Assembly (NCBI GenBank): GCA_012798135.1
Contig: JAAZNU010000002.1
Location: forward strand, 1-64,000
From: Veillonellaceae bacterium
Lineage (GTDB): Bacteria > Bacillota_C > Negativicutes > UBA1444
Length of the DNA: 64,000 nt
Reading direction: 5' to 3'
The position numbers were made by a program, and so were the translations under genes. Below are positions 1-8,400 of this stretch, in pieces (the stretch's first letter is position 1; each line of letters starts with the position of its first letter). Below the pieces are notes generated by a model, which worked only from the letters and a program-made list of their open reading frames with translations, ran no database searches and was not told where the DNA came from.

Positions 1-2
1 GC

Positions 3-128
3 GCGGTTTATTTCCCGTACCCCAAATCCACATCGCGACCAGTAGACATAGTCTTTCCGAAGAAATGGCCCAACGTGATTAATGTGAAAAACTGCGATAG
101 AACGAGGAAAACGAAGAAAAACGTTTGA
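3..128 (+). CDS. Possible 3' end of an upstream gene
   Basis: One reading frame is open from the window edge to a TGA at 126-128, 17 bases before the ABC ATPase start. The roughly 41 readable residues match no family I recognise. In BmpA-type nucleoside importers a substrate-binding lipoprotein often precedes the ATPase, so this could be the tail of such a gene, but the sequence does not show it. It may equally be non-coding leader. Confidence 0.2.
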   Translation, partial: AVYFPYPKSTSRPVDIVFPKKWPNVINVKNCDRTRKTKKNV

Positions 129-145
129 TTATTAAGGGAGGAAAC

Positions 146-1687
146 ATGGAAAACGAATACATTTTAGAAATGAAAAATATCGTGAAATGTTTTCCTGGGT
201 TAATGGCCAGCCGAAATGTGAACTTCGCCGTGAGGCCGGGTGAAGTTCATGCGTTGTTAGGGGAAAATGGCGCTGGGAAAACAACGTTGATGAATATTCT
301 TTATGGATTGTATCAACAGGATGCCGGTGAAATTTTTATTACCGGTGTGAAACGGAATATTCGCTCGCCGCGCGACGCGATTGCCGCCGGTATTGGGATG
401 GTGCATCAACATTTTATGTTGGTGCCGACGCTGACCGTGATGGAGAATGTTATTCTTGGGCTTGACAATGGACTGAAACCGCTTAATCGTCGACAAGCGA
501 CGGAAAAAGTGTTGCAACTAAGCTCCAAATTCAATTTTAAGATAGACCCCAATGCCTTGGTACGGGATCTATCCGTTGGGGCGCAGCAACGGGTTGAATT
601 GATCAAAGCTTTGTATCGTGGAGCGGAACTGTTGATTCTGGATGAACCGACGGCCGTTTTAACTCCCCTTGAAGTACAGGAACTATTTGTAATTCTACGT
701 CAGTTTGTGGCTATGGGTAAGTCTGTTATTTTTATTTCGCACAAATTGTGGGAAGTGATGGAGATTTCCAACCGGGTGACAGTTCTTCGGACCGGTGAAC
801 GGGTGAATGTAGTGGATACCAACCGGACCACCAAGGAGGAACTAGCGGCTATGATGGTTGGACGCAATGTAGTAATGGATTATGACAAGACATCGATCCC
901 CTGCCAAGATTTTCGGATCGAATTAAAAAACATCAACGCTGTCGGGGATGTTCCGGTTTCCTCGTTAAAAAATGTTTCTTTAGGTGTCAGGCGGGGAGAA
1001 ATCGTCGGGGTCGCTGGTGTGGATGGCAATGGACAAAAAGAATTGGCAGAAGCGGTTATGGGGCTTCGTTCGATTCAAGAGGGAAAAGTGTTGTTTGATG
1101 GCAAAGAAATTAACACGATTTCGACACGGGAACGGATGACGATGGGCATGGCCCATATTCCGGAAGACCGCCTTAAACAAGGCTTAGTACTGGACTTTAC
1201 TGTGGCCGAAAATATGGCGCTGGATGTGTACGATCACCCTCCGCTAACGGTCAAAGGAGTGTTTTACCCCGGTGTCATGGCTGAGTTGAGTAAACAACTG
1301 GTGCGTGAATTTGATGTCCGCCCGCCGCGCCACGATGTACCGGTGCGCAACTTTTCCGGCGGCAATCAACAAAAAGTAGTGTTGGCACGGGAAATAAGCC
1401 GCGAACCCCAATTTATCCTCGCAGTTCAACCAACTCGTGGTTTGGATATTGGTGCGACAGAGTTTGTGCATCGTCGCTTGTTGGCGGAGAAGGAAAAAGG
1501 CGTCGGCATTCTGCTAGTATCGGCGGATTTGGACGAGGTATTGTTGGTGTCTGACCGGGTAGTCGTGATTTACGAAGGGAAAATCATGGGTGAGTTTATC
1601 CCGGGAAAAGCGTCAATGACGGAAATCGGCTTGATGATGGGCGGGACGAAGCGTGTAAACAAGGCTGGTGAGTGCACATGCTCCTAA
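146..1687 (+). CDS. ABC transporter ATPase, nucleoside/purine-type (YufO/NupA-like)
   Basis: This is a 513-residue duplicated ATPase that would energise uptake of a nucleoside or nucleobase-like compound. The first domain has a Walker A (GENGAGKTT, about residues 39-47), the signature LSVGAQQ and Walker B LILDEPTA. The second has the degenerate Walker A (AGVDGNGQ) and FSGGNQQ signature typical of the sugar/nucleoside double-ATPase class. I chose the ATG at 146 because GGGAGG lies 6 bases upstream; an in-frame start at 125 has no good ribosome site. It overlaps the first permease, as in YufOPQ-type operons. The substrate is inferred from family and from the downstream heterocycle enzymes. The cognate binding protein is not in the window. 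Confidence 0.88.
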   Translation: MENEYILEMKNIVKCFPGLMASRNVNFAVRPGEVHALLGENGAGKTTLMNILYGLYQQDAGEIFITGVKRNIRSPRDAIAAGIGMVHQHFMLVPTLTVMENVILGLDNGLKPLNRRQATEKVLQLSSKFNFKIDPNALVRDLSVGAQQRVELIKALYRGAELLILDEPTAVLTPLEVQELFVILRQFVAMGKSVIFISHKLWEVMEISNRVTVLRTGERVNVVDTNRTTKEELAAMMVGRNVVMDYDKTSIPCQDFRIELKNINAVGDVPVSSLKNVSLGVRRGEIVGVAGVDGNGQKELAEAVMGLRSIQEGKVLFDGKEINTISTRERMTMGMAHIPEDRLKQGLVLDFTVAENMALDVYDHPPLTVKGVFYPGVMAELSKQLVREFDVRPPRHDVPVRNFSGGNQQKVVLAREISREPQFILAVQPTRGLDIGATEFVHRRLLAEKEKGVGILLVSADLDEVLLVSDRVVVIYEGKIMGEFIPGKASMTEIGLMMGGTKRVNKAGECTCS

Positions 1688-2787
1688 AAATCGGCACATT
1701 TCGAGTCGATATTGAACAAAAACAAAAATTTCAAGGAATTCTGCCGGAAATAATGGGGCCGTTGGTTTCTTTGACTTTGGCATTGTTGGTAGCAGCGGTG
1801 ATTGTCATGGCTTCCGGTGTCAATCCGATCTGGGCTTATGCTAGCATGTGGGATGGTGCATTCGGCAGTTTTCGCAGTTTGGCCGAAACGTTGGTTAAGG
1901 CAACCCCTCTATTGCTGGCTGCTTTGGGATTGACAATTTCGTATCGTACAGGATTGGTGTCGGTCGGGTCGGAAGGACAAATGATCATTGGTGCGCTGTT
2001 CGCTACGCAGGCCGGCATATATGGCATCGGCTTGCCAAGCGCGATTTTATTGCCACTGGTTATGATTGCCGGGATGCTGGGCGGTGGATTATGGGGAGCG
2101 ATACCAGGATATCTCAAAGCCCGTTTAGGCGTGTCCGAAGTAATCAATACGATTATGCTGAACTATGTGGCCGTATTTTTGGTTGCCTATCTGTTGGACG
2201 TGCCGCTGCGGGAACCACCGGGATATTTTCCCCAGTCGGCGATGATTGCACCGCAGGCTTGGCTGCCATATCTGGTAACAGGAACCCGGTTGCATGCCGG
2301 CGTGTTGATCGCTGGTATCAGTGTATTTGTTGTATATTTTTTGCTGTGGCGATCCCCGCTTGGCTACCAGATGCGGGCGGTGGGACTCAGCCAGACGGCA
2401 GCGCGAATCAGTGGGATTCCGGTGCGAAAAAATTTGGTTTTGGCAATGAGCCTGTCGGGAGTGTTTGCCGGTTTGGCAGGAATGGTGGAAATTTCGGCGC
2501 TGCATCATCGTCTAATGAATGGATTCAGCTCAGAATACGGGTTTGATGCCATGGCGGTGGCGTTGCTGGGAAAATTGCATCCGGCGGGGGTAGTGATTGC
2601 CGCTCTGTTTTTTGGCGCTTTGCGTGTGGGTGCCAATATGATGCAACGAACCGTTCAGGTTCCGGCTTCGCTGGTATTCGTCATCCAAGGTTTGGTGATC
2701 TTATTTGTGCTGATGGATTCGCTGCTACGCAATTATATGATTCGGGTAACGACCCGGTTGGCCGGGGAGGACAAGAAAAATGGATAG
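1678..2787 (+). CDS. ABC transporter permease 1, nucleoside-type (YufP/NupB-like)
   Basis: This is a hydrophobic protein of about 369 residues with many membrane segments. It belongs to the branched-chain amino acid/ribose/nucleoside permease superfamily. The family's periplasmic-binding-protein permease pattern is visible: SVGSEGQMIIGAL near residue 95, and the cytoplasmic loop RSPLGYQMRAVGLSQTAARISGI, which contacts the ATPase. The start overlaps the ATPase gene by 10 bases. A GTG at 1672 is an alternative start. The stop overlaps the second permease, so the three transporter genes are translationally coupled. It forms one half of a heterodimeric channel with the next gene. Confidence 0.87.
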   Translation: MLLKIGTFRVDIEQKQKFQGILPEIMGPLVSLTLALLVAAVIVMASGVNPIWAYASMWDGAFGSFRSLAETLVKATPLLLAALGLTISYRTGLVSVGSEGQMIIGALFATQAGIYGIGLPSAILLPLVMIAGMLGGGLWGAIPGYLKARLGVSEVINTIMLNYVAVFLVAYLLDVPLREPPGYFPQSAMIAPQAWLPYLVTGTRLHAGVLIAGISVFVVYFLLWRSPLGYQMRAVGLSQTAARISGIPVRKNLVLAMSLSGVFAGLAGMVEISALHHRLMNGFSSEYGFDAMAVALLGKLHPAGVVIAALFFGALRVGANMMQRTVQVPASLVFVIQGLVILFVLMDSLLRNYMIRVTTRLAGEDKKNG

Positions 2788-3709
2788 CAACAATATCATT
2801 GGTTTTATTCAGGCGACAATCCGAATGAGTACACCGATCCTGCTGGCAAGCTTAGGTGGGTTGTTTACGGCCAGGGTCGGCATCATCAACTTTGCATTGG
2901 AAGGCATTATGATTATGGGCGCGTTTATGGGTGTGTACGGTTCATTTTTGAGTGGTAGCGCCTGGTTCGGTGCCCTACTGGGAATGTTGGGCGGGATGAT
3001 AGCGGCGTTGATACTTGGTTTTATGAGTATAACTGCCAAAGTTGACCAAGTTGTGGCCGGAACGGGTATCAATGTTTTATTTTTGGGACTTAGCAGCTAT
3101 CTGTTAAATGTTCTGTTCGGCATTGGGGGGAAGCCTTCAAAAGTAATCGCTTTTCAAGATTTGCCGATTCCAGGTCTCAGTGAACTGCCCGTTGTGGGGA
3201 AAATCCTGTTTAACCAGAATCCACTGGTGTATATTGCCTTCTTGCTGATTCCCGTTTGCTATTATGTGATATACCGGACGCCGTTCGGACTATCCATGCG
3301 CGCAGTGGGCGAGCATCCGCGGGCGGCGGACAGTTTGGGAATCAATGTGGCCAAAACCCGCTACACGGCGATTATCATTTCGGGCTTGTTGGGAGGACTG
3401 GGTGGAGCCTTTTTGTCCATTGCTCAGTTGTCCGTATTCATGGAAAAAATGACAGCCGGCCGTGGTTACGTGGCGTGGTCGACGGTAACTGTTGGCAAAT
3501 GGAATCCCTTTGGCATCATGGGAGCTTCGGTATTGTTCGGTGCGGCGGAAGCATTACAGTTGAGATTGCAGGCTTTTGGAATCGAAATTCCGTATCAGTT
3601 TTTTCTTATGTTGCCGTATGTGCTGACAATGCTGGTGTTGGCAGGAATAGTTGGCCGGACTGTTGGCCCGACTGCCATGGGAAAGCCTTATTCTAAAGAG
3701 AGCAAATAG
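2780..3709 (+). CDS. ABC transporter permease 2, nucleoside-type (YufQ/NupC-like)
   Basis: This 309-residue multi-spanning membrane protein is the second permease of the nucleoside-type importer. It carries the family landmarks FALEGIMIMGAF near the N-terminus and the coupling loop RTPFGLSMRAVGEHPRAADSLGI near residue 170. The ATG at 2780 follows GGGGAGGA and lies inside the end of permease 1. The next gene starts 22 bases after the stop, so transporter and catabolic enzymes are probably one transcript. Confidence 0.87.
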   Translation: MDSNNIIGFIQATIRMSTPILLASLGGLFTARVGIINFALEGIMIMGAFMGVYGSFLSGSAWFGALLGMLGGMIAALILGFMSITAKVDQVVAGTGINVLFLGLSSYLLNVLFGIGGKPSKVIAFQDLPIPGLSELPVVGKILFNQNPLVYIAFLLIPVCYYVIYRTPFGLSMRAVGEHPRAADSLGINVAKTRYTAIIISGLLGGLGGAFLSIAQLSVFMEKMTAGRGYVAWSTVTVGKWNPFGIMGASVLFGAAEALQLRLQAFGIEIPYQFFLMLPYVLTMLVLAGIVGRTVGPTAMGKPYSKESK

Positions 3710-3731
3710 AAGAAAACTTCGGGGAGTTGGA

Positions 3732-4655
3732 ATGATGAATCAAAAGTACTCGGCCGCAACGATGGCCTTTACATCGGCGTTGCCTTGCCCGGCGCAGTTG
3801 ACGGAAATTGTTGATTTGGCGGAAATTCGGGAAACTCCCGCCAAGGTAAAAAAGGTCATGGGTGAACTTGTGTTTCCGAAAGCGCCGGCGCAACGACCTT
3901 ATATATTTGGCTGCATGGTTCTTTCCGCCGACGGGAAAATGGCTTTTCCCGACAATCAAGAGGGACACCTGGTATCCAAAGAAAATCGTTTGGACCCGAT
4001 CGGTTCTTTGACGGATTTTTGGGTGATGAATGTATGCCGGACTTATGCAGATGCAGTAATTCTTGGTTGCAACACATTGCGGACTCGGTTGAATAAACAA
4101 TGGTTTGCCGAAATCAGCGACTCCGACTTGATCGAGGCCCGACAGTCGGTTTTGGGGAAAAAGACTTCTCACCCGTGGTCGATCATTGCCTCGATCGATG
4201 GAAAAGATGTACCGCTTGAACATTCCATTCTGGATATGGAGCCGTCTGTCGGGATTTTAACCTCACCGTTCGGTGCCGAATATTTGGCCGGGCGGTTAGG
4301 ACGAAAAAGCAAGATCGTGAAGCCGGGTGAACGGCTGGACCAAGACCAGGATTGCATTCGCCTGATTGCCGCCGGCGCAGGTGAAACGGTAGATACCTTG
4401 GAAGCCTTGCAAATTTTGCGGCAGGGAGGCATCAAGAATCTCAGCGTGGAGGCTCCCGGCTATATTTGGCATTTGATCGGGCAGGGGCTTTTAGACGAAT
4501 TTTTCCTGAATTATTCAGGGGTTTATGTCGGTGGAGAATTTACCTTGGGAAAAGCCACCGCATTTACAACTACTACCCATCCGCACGCAACCTTACTGAG
4601 TCTGGGTTATCACAATGGATTTATCTATACGCGGCAAAAATTGAGCTATGAGTAA
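3732..4655 (+). CDS. RibD C-terminal-domain-like reductase (DHFR-like fold)
   Basis: This 307-residue protein resembles the reductase domain of RibD, which reduces a ribosylated pyrimidine with NADPH. Supporting stretches are PYIFGCMVLSADGKMA (about residues 59-74), a nucleotide-binding-like segment DAVILGCNTLRT, and the C-terminal pattern in which a glycine-rich turn precedes LIGQGLLDEFFL. The first 55 residues are an extension I cannot assign. The start at 3732 (ATG ATG) follows GGGGAG. No riboflavin genes are nearby, so a catabolic reduction of an imported heterocycle is more likely than riboflavin synthesis. Substrate and direction are unknown. Confidence 0.65.
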   Translation: MMNQKYSAATMAFTSALPCPAQLTEIVDLAEIRETPAKVKKVMGELVFPKAPAQRPYIFGCMVLSADGKMAFPDNQEGHLVSKENRLDPIGSLTDFWVMNVCRTYADAVILGCNTLRTRLNKQWFAEISDSDLIEARQSVLGKKTSHPWSIIASIDGKDVPLEHSILDMEPSVGILTSPFGAEYLAGRLGRKSKIVKPGERLDQDQDCIRLIAAGAGETVDTLEALQILRQGGIKNLSVEAPGYIWHLIGQGLLDEFFLNYSGVYVGGEFTLGKATAFTTTTHPHATLLSLGYHNGFIYTRQKLSYE

Positions 4656-4671
4656 AGACGGGGGCTAAATA

Positions 4672-5982
4672 ATGCTGGCAGTAAAAGCGGGGGTTTTGAT
4701 AGTATCCGTCGATGCGGTTTATGAAAAATCCGGCTTGCTCATTGACAACGGTTTGGTAAAAGCGATAATGCCCAATGATGCTATTGATCGGGTTGCTGCT
4801 GCGACGGTGATCGACCTGACGGAGCGGATCGTGTTTCCGGGGTTCATTAATGCCCATATGCATCAATACGGGTTATTGGCGCATGGCATCCCCGCACCGG
4901 GCAATATTGATTCGTTCGAGAGTTTCTTGAAAGATTACTGGTGGCCGTTGGTGGAGAATCGAATTCGTCTGCCGGATGTGCTGGCGACGACATACGCTTC
5001 AGCTATCGAGCTGATTCGCAGTGGCGTTACCGGTTTTTGCGATACCCTCGAAGCACCATTGGCTGGAAAAGGTGTTTTGCACCAGCAAGCACTGGCAATC
5101 GAGAGAATCGGCATGCGGGCGATTCTTTCTCTGGAGAGCTGTGAACGGCTTAGCCGGGAAAACGGCCGGGACTGCCTGGAGGAAAACGCGGCCTTGATCC
5201 GTTGGGCCGATTGTAACAGCCGGTTGGTTCAGGGCGCGATTTGTACCCATACGACCTTTACGGGTTCGGCGGATTTTCTGCAAACGGCCCAAGCGATGGC
5301 TGAAAAATTGTCGACACGCTGGCAGTTGCATTTTTCCGAAAGTCGCTACGAACCGGACTACTGTCAGCAACATTTCGGTAAGACCCCCGGGGAATATTAC
5401 CATTCGCTGGGACTGTTGGGGCCTGATCTGATTGCGTCGCAGTGTGTCCAGATCAGTGGACGTGAGCTAGAGTTATTGGTTTCTGCTGACGTCAAAGCAG
5501 TGCATATGCCGCTCAGCAACTGTGAGGTGGGCGGCGGAATCGCTCCGGTCCCGCAGATGTTGGCGTCGGGAATGACTGTGGGACTGGGGACAGATGGTTA
5601 TGTCAACGATTTTTTCGAAGTGATGCGCGGAGCGTTTTTGATTCATAAGGCATTTTGTCAGGATCCCCGAACCATGCCGGCGCGGCAGGTATTTCGAATG
5701 GCTACGGAATTGGGTGCCAAAGCACTGGGTTGGGCAAGGGCGGGGACGCTTCTACCGGGGCAGTGGGCCGATTTTGTGGCAATGAAGCCGGATTTTCCGA
5801 CGCCGGTGACTTTGGAGAATGTTTTCGACCAAATCGTTGTGTTTGGACGCCGGGAGTATATCGACAGCGTGTTTGTGGCAGCAAATCCACTGCTGCTGAA
5901 AGGCATTCTGCGGACAATCGATGAACGAAAGGTTCTGGAGCAGATGCGGCGAACTACGCAACATTTCTGGGAGGGAGTATAA
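4672..5982 (+). CDS. Amidohydrolase of the cytosine/guanine deaminase (SsnA/TrzN) group
   Basis: This is a 436-residue metal-dependent hydrolase of the deaminase branch of the amidohydrolase superfamily. The visible metal ligands are H62 and H64 (NAHMH), H220 (LHFSE) and D308 (GLGTD). H278 in VHMPLSN is also conserved. The strand-6 position, where relatives read AHCV, reads SQCV here, so Gln257 replaces the usual His. By family it should hydrolyse an amino or halogen substituent from an N-heterocycle, but the missing His makes the reaction uncertain. It ends directly before the next gene, within the island operon. Confidence 0.8.
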   Translation: MLAVKAGVLIVSVDAVYEKSGLLIDNGLVKAIMPNDAIDRVAAATVIDLTERIVFPGFINAHMHQYGLLAHGIPAPGNIDSFESFLKDYWWPLVENRIRLPDVLATTYASAIELIRSGVTGFCDTLEAPLAGKGVLHQQALAIERIGMRAILSLESCERLSRENGRDCLEENAALIRWADCNSRLVQGAICTHTTFTGSADFLQTAQAMAEKLSTRWQLHFSESRYEPDYCQQHFGKTPGEYYHSLGLLGPDLIASQCVQISGRELELLVSADVKAVHMPLSNCEVGGGIAPVPQMLASGMTVGLGTDGYVNDFFEVMRGAFLIHKAFCQDPRTMPARQVFRMATELGAKALGWARAGTLLPGQWADFVAMKPDFPTPVTLENVFDQIVVFGRREYIDSVFVAANPLLLKGILRTIDERKVLEQMRRTTQHFWEGV

Positions 5983-7080
5983 GTGCATACTTATAATTTA
6001 GGTGGTATTGGTTTGCAGTCGCCGTTTATCGTCGGCTCAGGACCTCTCAGCTATGGTGCGGCGGGAATGGAACGATTGCATTTAGCTGGCGCCGGTGCCG
6101 TAACAACCAAGACAATTCGACTGATTGATTGTATAAATCCAAAACCTCATATGTTCCTGAATTCTCGCGATTCGTTGGTGAATTGCGAGAAATGGACCGA
6201 TTTGTCGGCAGATCAGTGGATAAAAACAGAGATTCCCCGGGCAGTTCGGGGAGGCGTGGTAGTAATTGCCAGTATCGGACATACGTTGCCGGAGTCATCG
6301 CGACTGGCGGAACCGGTTGCGGCATCTGGCGCCGCCATGATTGAACTGGTTTCTTACGATGAGGCAGATTTGATTCCAATGGTAACCGACATCCGACGTC
6401 GGGTGAAATGCCCGGTGCTGGTGAAGTTATCACCCAATGGGAAACGATTTCTGGAAACCGCGCAGCGGTGCGTTGCGGCTGGAGCGGATGCCATTACGGC
6501 TTGTGATTCGTTGGGACCGGTGCTGCGGATCGATATCCGCACCGGCCGGCCAGCCTTGGCCGGCGCAAACGGTACCGGCTGGCTATCGGGTCGGGCGATA
6601 AAACCTGTCATATTGCAGCGCGTGGCAGAGTTGCGGAATAGCTTGACCTGTCCGATTATTGGGTTGGGCGGGGTGATGGAGGCTGCGGATGCAATTGAAA
6701 TGGCCATGGCGGGAGCCACGTTCGTCGGATTATGCACGGCACTGATTCTGCGTGGCCCGGAATACCTGTCGAAATTGCGGAGCGACACCGAAAAAATGCT
6801 GGACGAACTGGGGTATGCCAATTTTGCGTCGGTATCCGGAGTGGCTTTGCAATATTTGCGACAGCCCGAACAAACGAGTCCGTTGAAATTTGCGTACGTT
6901 GCTTCCAAGTGCATTCATTGCGGGCAATGTGTTAAAACCTGCTGCTATCAGGCGCGCTCGCTTTCGACCGACGGAACGATGGACGTTGATATTGAAAAGT
7001 GCCATTATTGCGGATTATGTGTTGATGTTTGTCCGACTCGCGCGCTAACGTTCTGCAAGGAAGATCCTGAACATGTATGA
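5983..7080 (+). CDS. Dihydroorotate/dihydropyrimidine dehydrogenase-like flavoprotein with 2x[4Fe-4S] domain (PreA-like)
   Basis: This 365-residue protein has an N-terminal FMN TIM barrel (SGPLSYGAAGM near residue 20, phosphate-binding GGVMEAADAIEMAMAGA near 229-245). A C-terminal ferredoxin domain carries two cysteine sets: C310, C313, C316, C320 and C340, C343, C346, C350. This is the PreA architecture used to reduce or oxidise pyrimidine rings. The active-site loop that in DPD/PreA carries the catalytic Cys (SCPHGM...) is missing: strand IELVSYDEADL runs directly on. No PreT-like NAD(P)H subunit is adjacent, so electrons probably come from ferredoxin or another flavoprotein. The GTG start at 5983 follows GGGAGG. 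Confidence 0.8.
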   Translation: MHTYNLGGIGLQSPFIVGSGPLSYGAAGMERLHLAGAGAVTTKTIRLIDCINPKPHMFLNSRDSLVNCEKWTDLSADQWIKTEIPRAVRGGVVVIASIGHTLPESSRLAEPVAASGAAMIELVSYDEADLIPMVTDIRRRVKCPVLVKLSPNGKRFLETAQRCVAAGADAITACDSLGPVLRIDIRTGRPALAGANGTGWLSGRAIKPVILQRVAELRNSLTCPIIGLGGVMEAADAIEMAMAGATFVGLCTALILRGPEYLSKLRSDTEKMLDELGYANFASVSGVALQYLRQPEQTSPLKFAYVASKCIHCGQCVKTCCYQARSLSTDGTMDVDIEKCHYCGLCVDVCPTRALTFCKEDPEHV

Positions 7081-8362
7081 TTTGGGAATCGTAAACGGGC
7101 GGATTTACTTGGGCGGGAGTTGGTTTGAAGGAAATGTATATGTGCGGAACGGCCGGATTGCAACGTTATCAGCGGCTTTCTTTCCAGCACGGCACGAGCA
7201 TGATGCTGAAGGATGGATGGTTCTCCCGGGGTTCATTGACCCACATGTGCATTTTGCTATGACAGCGGGAAAATATGCTACAGTGGATACGTTCGCCAGT
7301 GGTTCGGCGGCTGCAGCACTGGGTGGTGTGACGACCTATATTGATTTTTTGGAATGCGCAGGTTCCGTAACGGCGTTGGATCAACTCTACCGCGAACGAC
7401 GCAAGGCGGCAGAAAATAGTGTCGTAGACTACGGTTTTCATGCTGCGGCGGTCGATCCCCAGGACTCGCCGCTGGCTATGATGCGCGCGGCCAAGAAAAT
7501 GGGCATGCCGACCATGAAGCTGTATACAACCTATGGGAATTGCCGATCCAGTGATGCCTTTATCGAAAGTTTGCTGGAATTGTCGCCAAACGAACGCGTA
7601 CGAATCTTGGTTCATGCCGAAAATGACTCCATGTTGCGTCAGGGACGGGTGAGGGTGAGTGAACATGCTTTATCCCGCCCGGTGGCGGCGGAATTGACGG
7701 AGATGGTAAAGCTGGCGGAAATGGCAATGTATCGGGATGGTTGGTTGTATCTTGTCCATGTGAGCTGCGGGACTTCGGTCAAGCGTTTGTATGACTTGTA
7801 CGGCACCCACTGGGGACGTAATTTGATTTTGGAAAGCGCTCCCCATTATTTTTGCCTGACCGCCGACAGTTATGCACGAAGCGATGCCTGGATGTTTACC
7901 ATGACGCCGCCGCTTCGCAGTCCAGCCGAAGCCTCGTTGTTGGCGGAACAGATCGATCGGATACAAGTTATTGGCAGTGATCATTGTTCATTTGCTGAAA
8001 CGGACAAGAAACAGGAGTTTACCGGCGATGTCCCCATGGGCATTGGGGGAGTGCAGTATTCTTTTCCACTGCTGTTTCAAAAATTTGGCGAAAAAATGAT
8101 TGATAAATTTACAAAAAATGTTGCTCAAGTGCACGGGCTGTATCCCGACAAAGGGAGTCTGCTGCCGGGATCGGATGCAGATATCGTTATCTACGAGCAA
8201 ACTGGCAGCACAAGCATTTCCCATCGTGGTGCCGGGTATTCACCGTATGAGGGAATGGCTATATCCGGCAGAGTTCGCGATACCGTGAGTCGCGGTCGAT
8301 TTGTAGTGCGCCATGGAGTACTCGTCGGAGGACAGGGACGGTATGTGGCGAGAAGACTCTAG
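7073..8362 (+). CDS. Dihydropyrimidinase/hydantoinase-family cyclic amidohydrolase
   Basis: This 429-residue ring-opening hydrolase belongs to the dihydropyrimidinase group. The complete binuclear site is visible: H58 and H60 (DPHVH), the carboxylated lysine K149 (MKLYTTYG), H181 (LVHAEND), H229 (LVHVSCG) and D303 (GSDHCSF). It should hydrolyse a cyclic amide bond in a reduced pyrimidine, a hydantoin-like ring or a purine pyrimidine ring. It overlaps the PreA-like gene by 8 bases, which suggests that reduction and ring opening are consecutive steps. No ureidopropionase or carbamoylase follows in the window. Confidence 0.85.
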   Translation: MYDLGIVNGRIYLGGSWFEGNVYVRNGRIATLSAAFFPARHEHDAEGWMVLPGFIDPHVHFAMTAGKYATVDTFASGSAAAALGGVTTYIDFLECAGSVTALDQLYRERRKAAENSVVDYGFHAAAVDPQDSPLAMMRAAKKMGMPTMKLYTTYGNCRSSDAFIESLLELSPNERVRILVHAENDSMLRQGRVRVSEHALSRPVAAELTEMVKLAEMAMYRDGWLYLVHVSCGTSVKRLYDLYGTHWGRNLILESAPHYFCLTADSYARSDAWMFTMTPPLRSPAEASLLAEQIDRIQVIGSDHCSFAETDKKQEFTGDVPMGIGGVQYSFPLLFQKFGEKMIDKFTKNVAQVHGLYPDKGSLLPGSDADIVIYEQTGSTSISHRGAGYSPYEGMAISGRVRDTVSRGRFVVRHGVLVGGQGRYVARRL

Positions 8363-8400
8363 TTGGAAATGAAAAAGGTGAAAAGATCGGAGCGTGCAAA

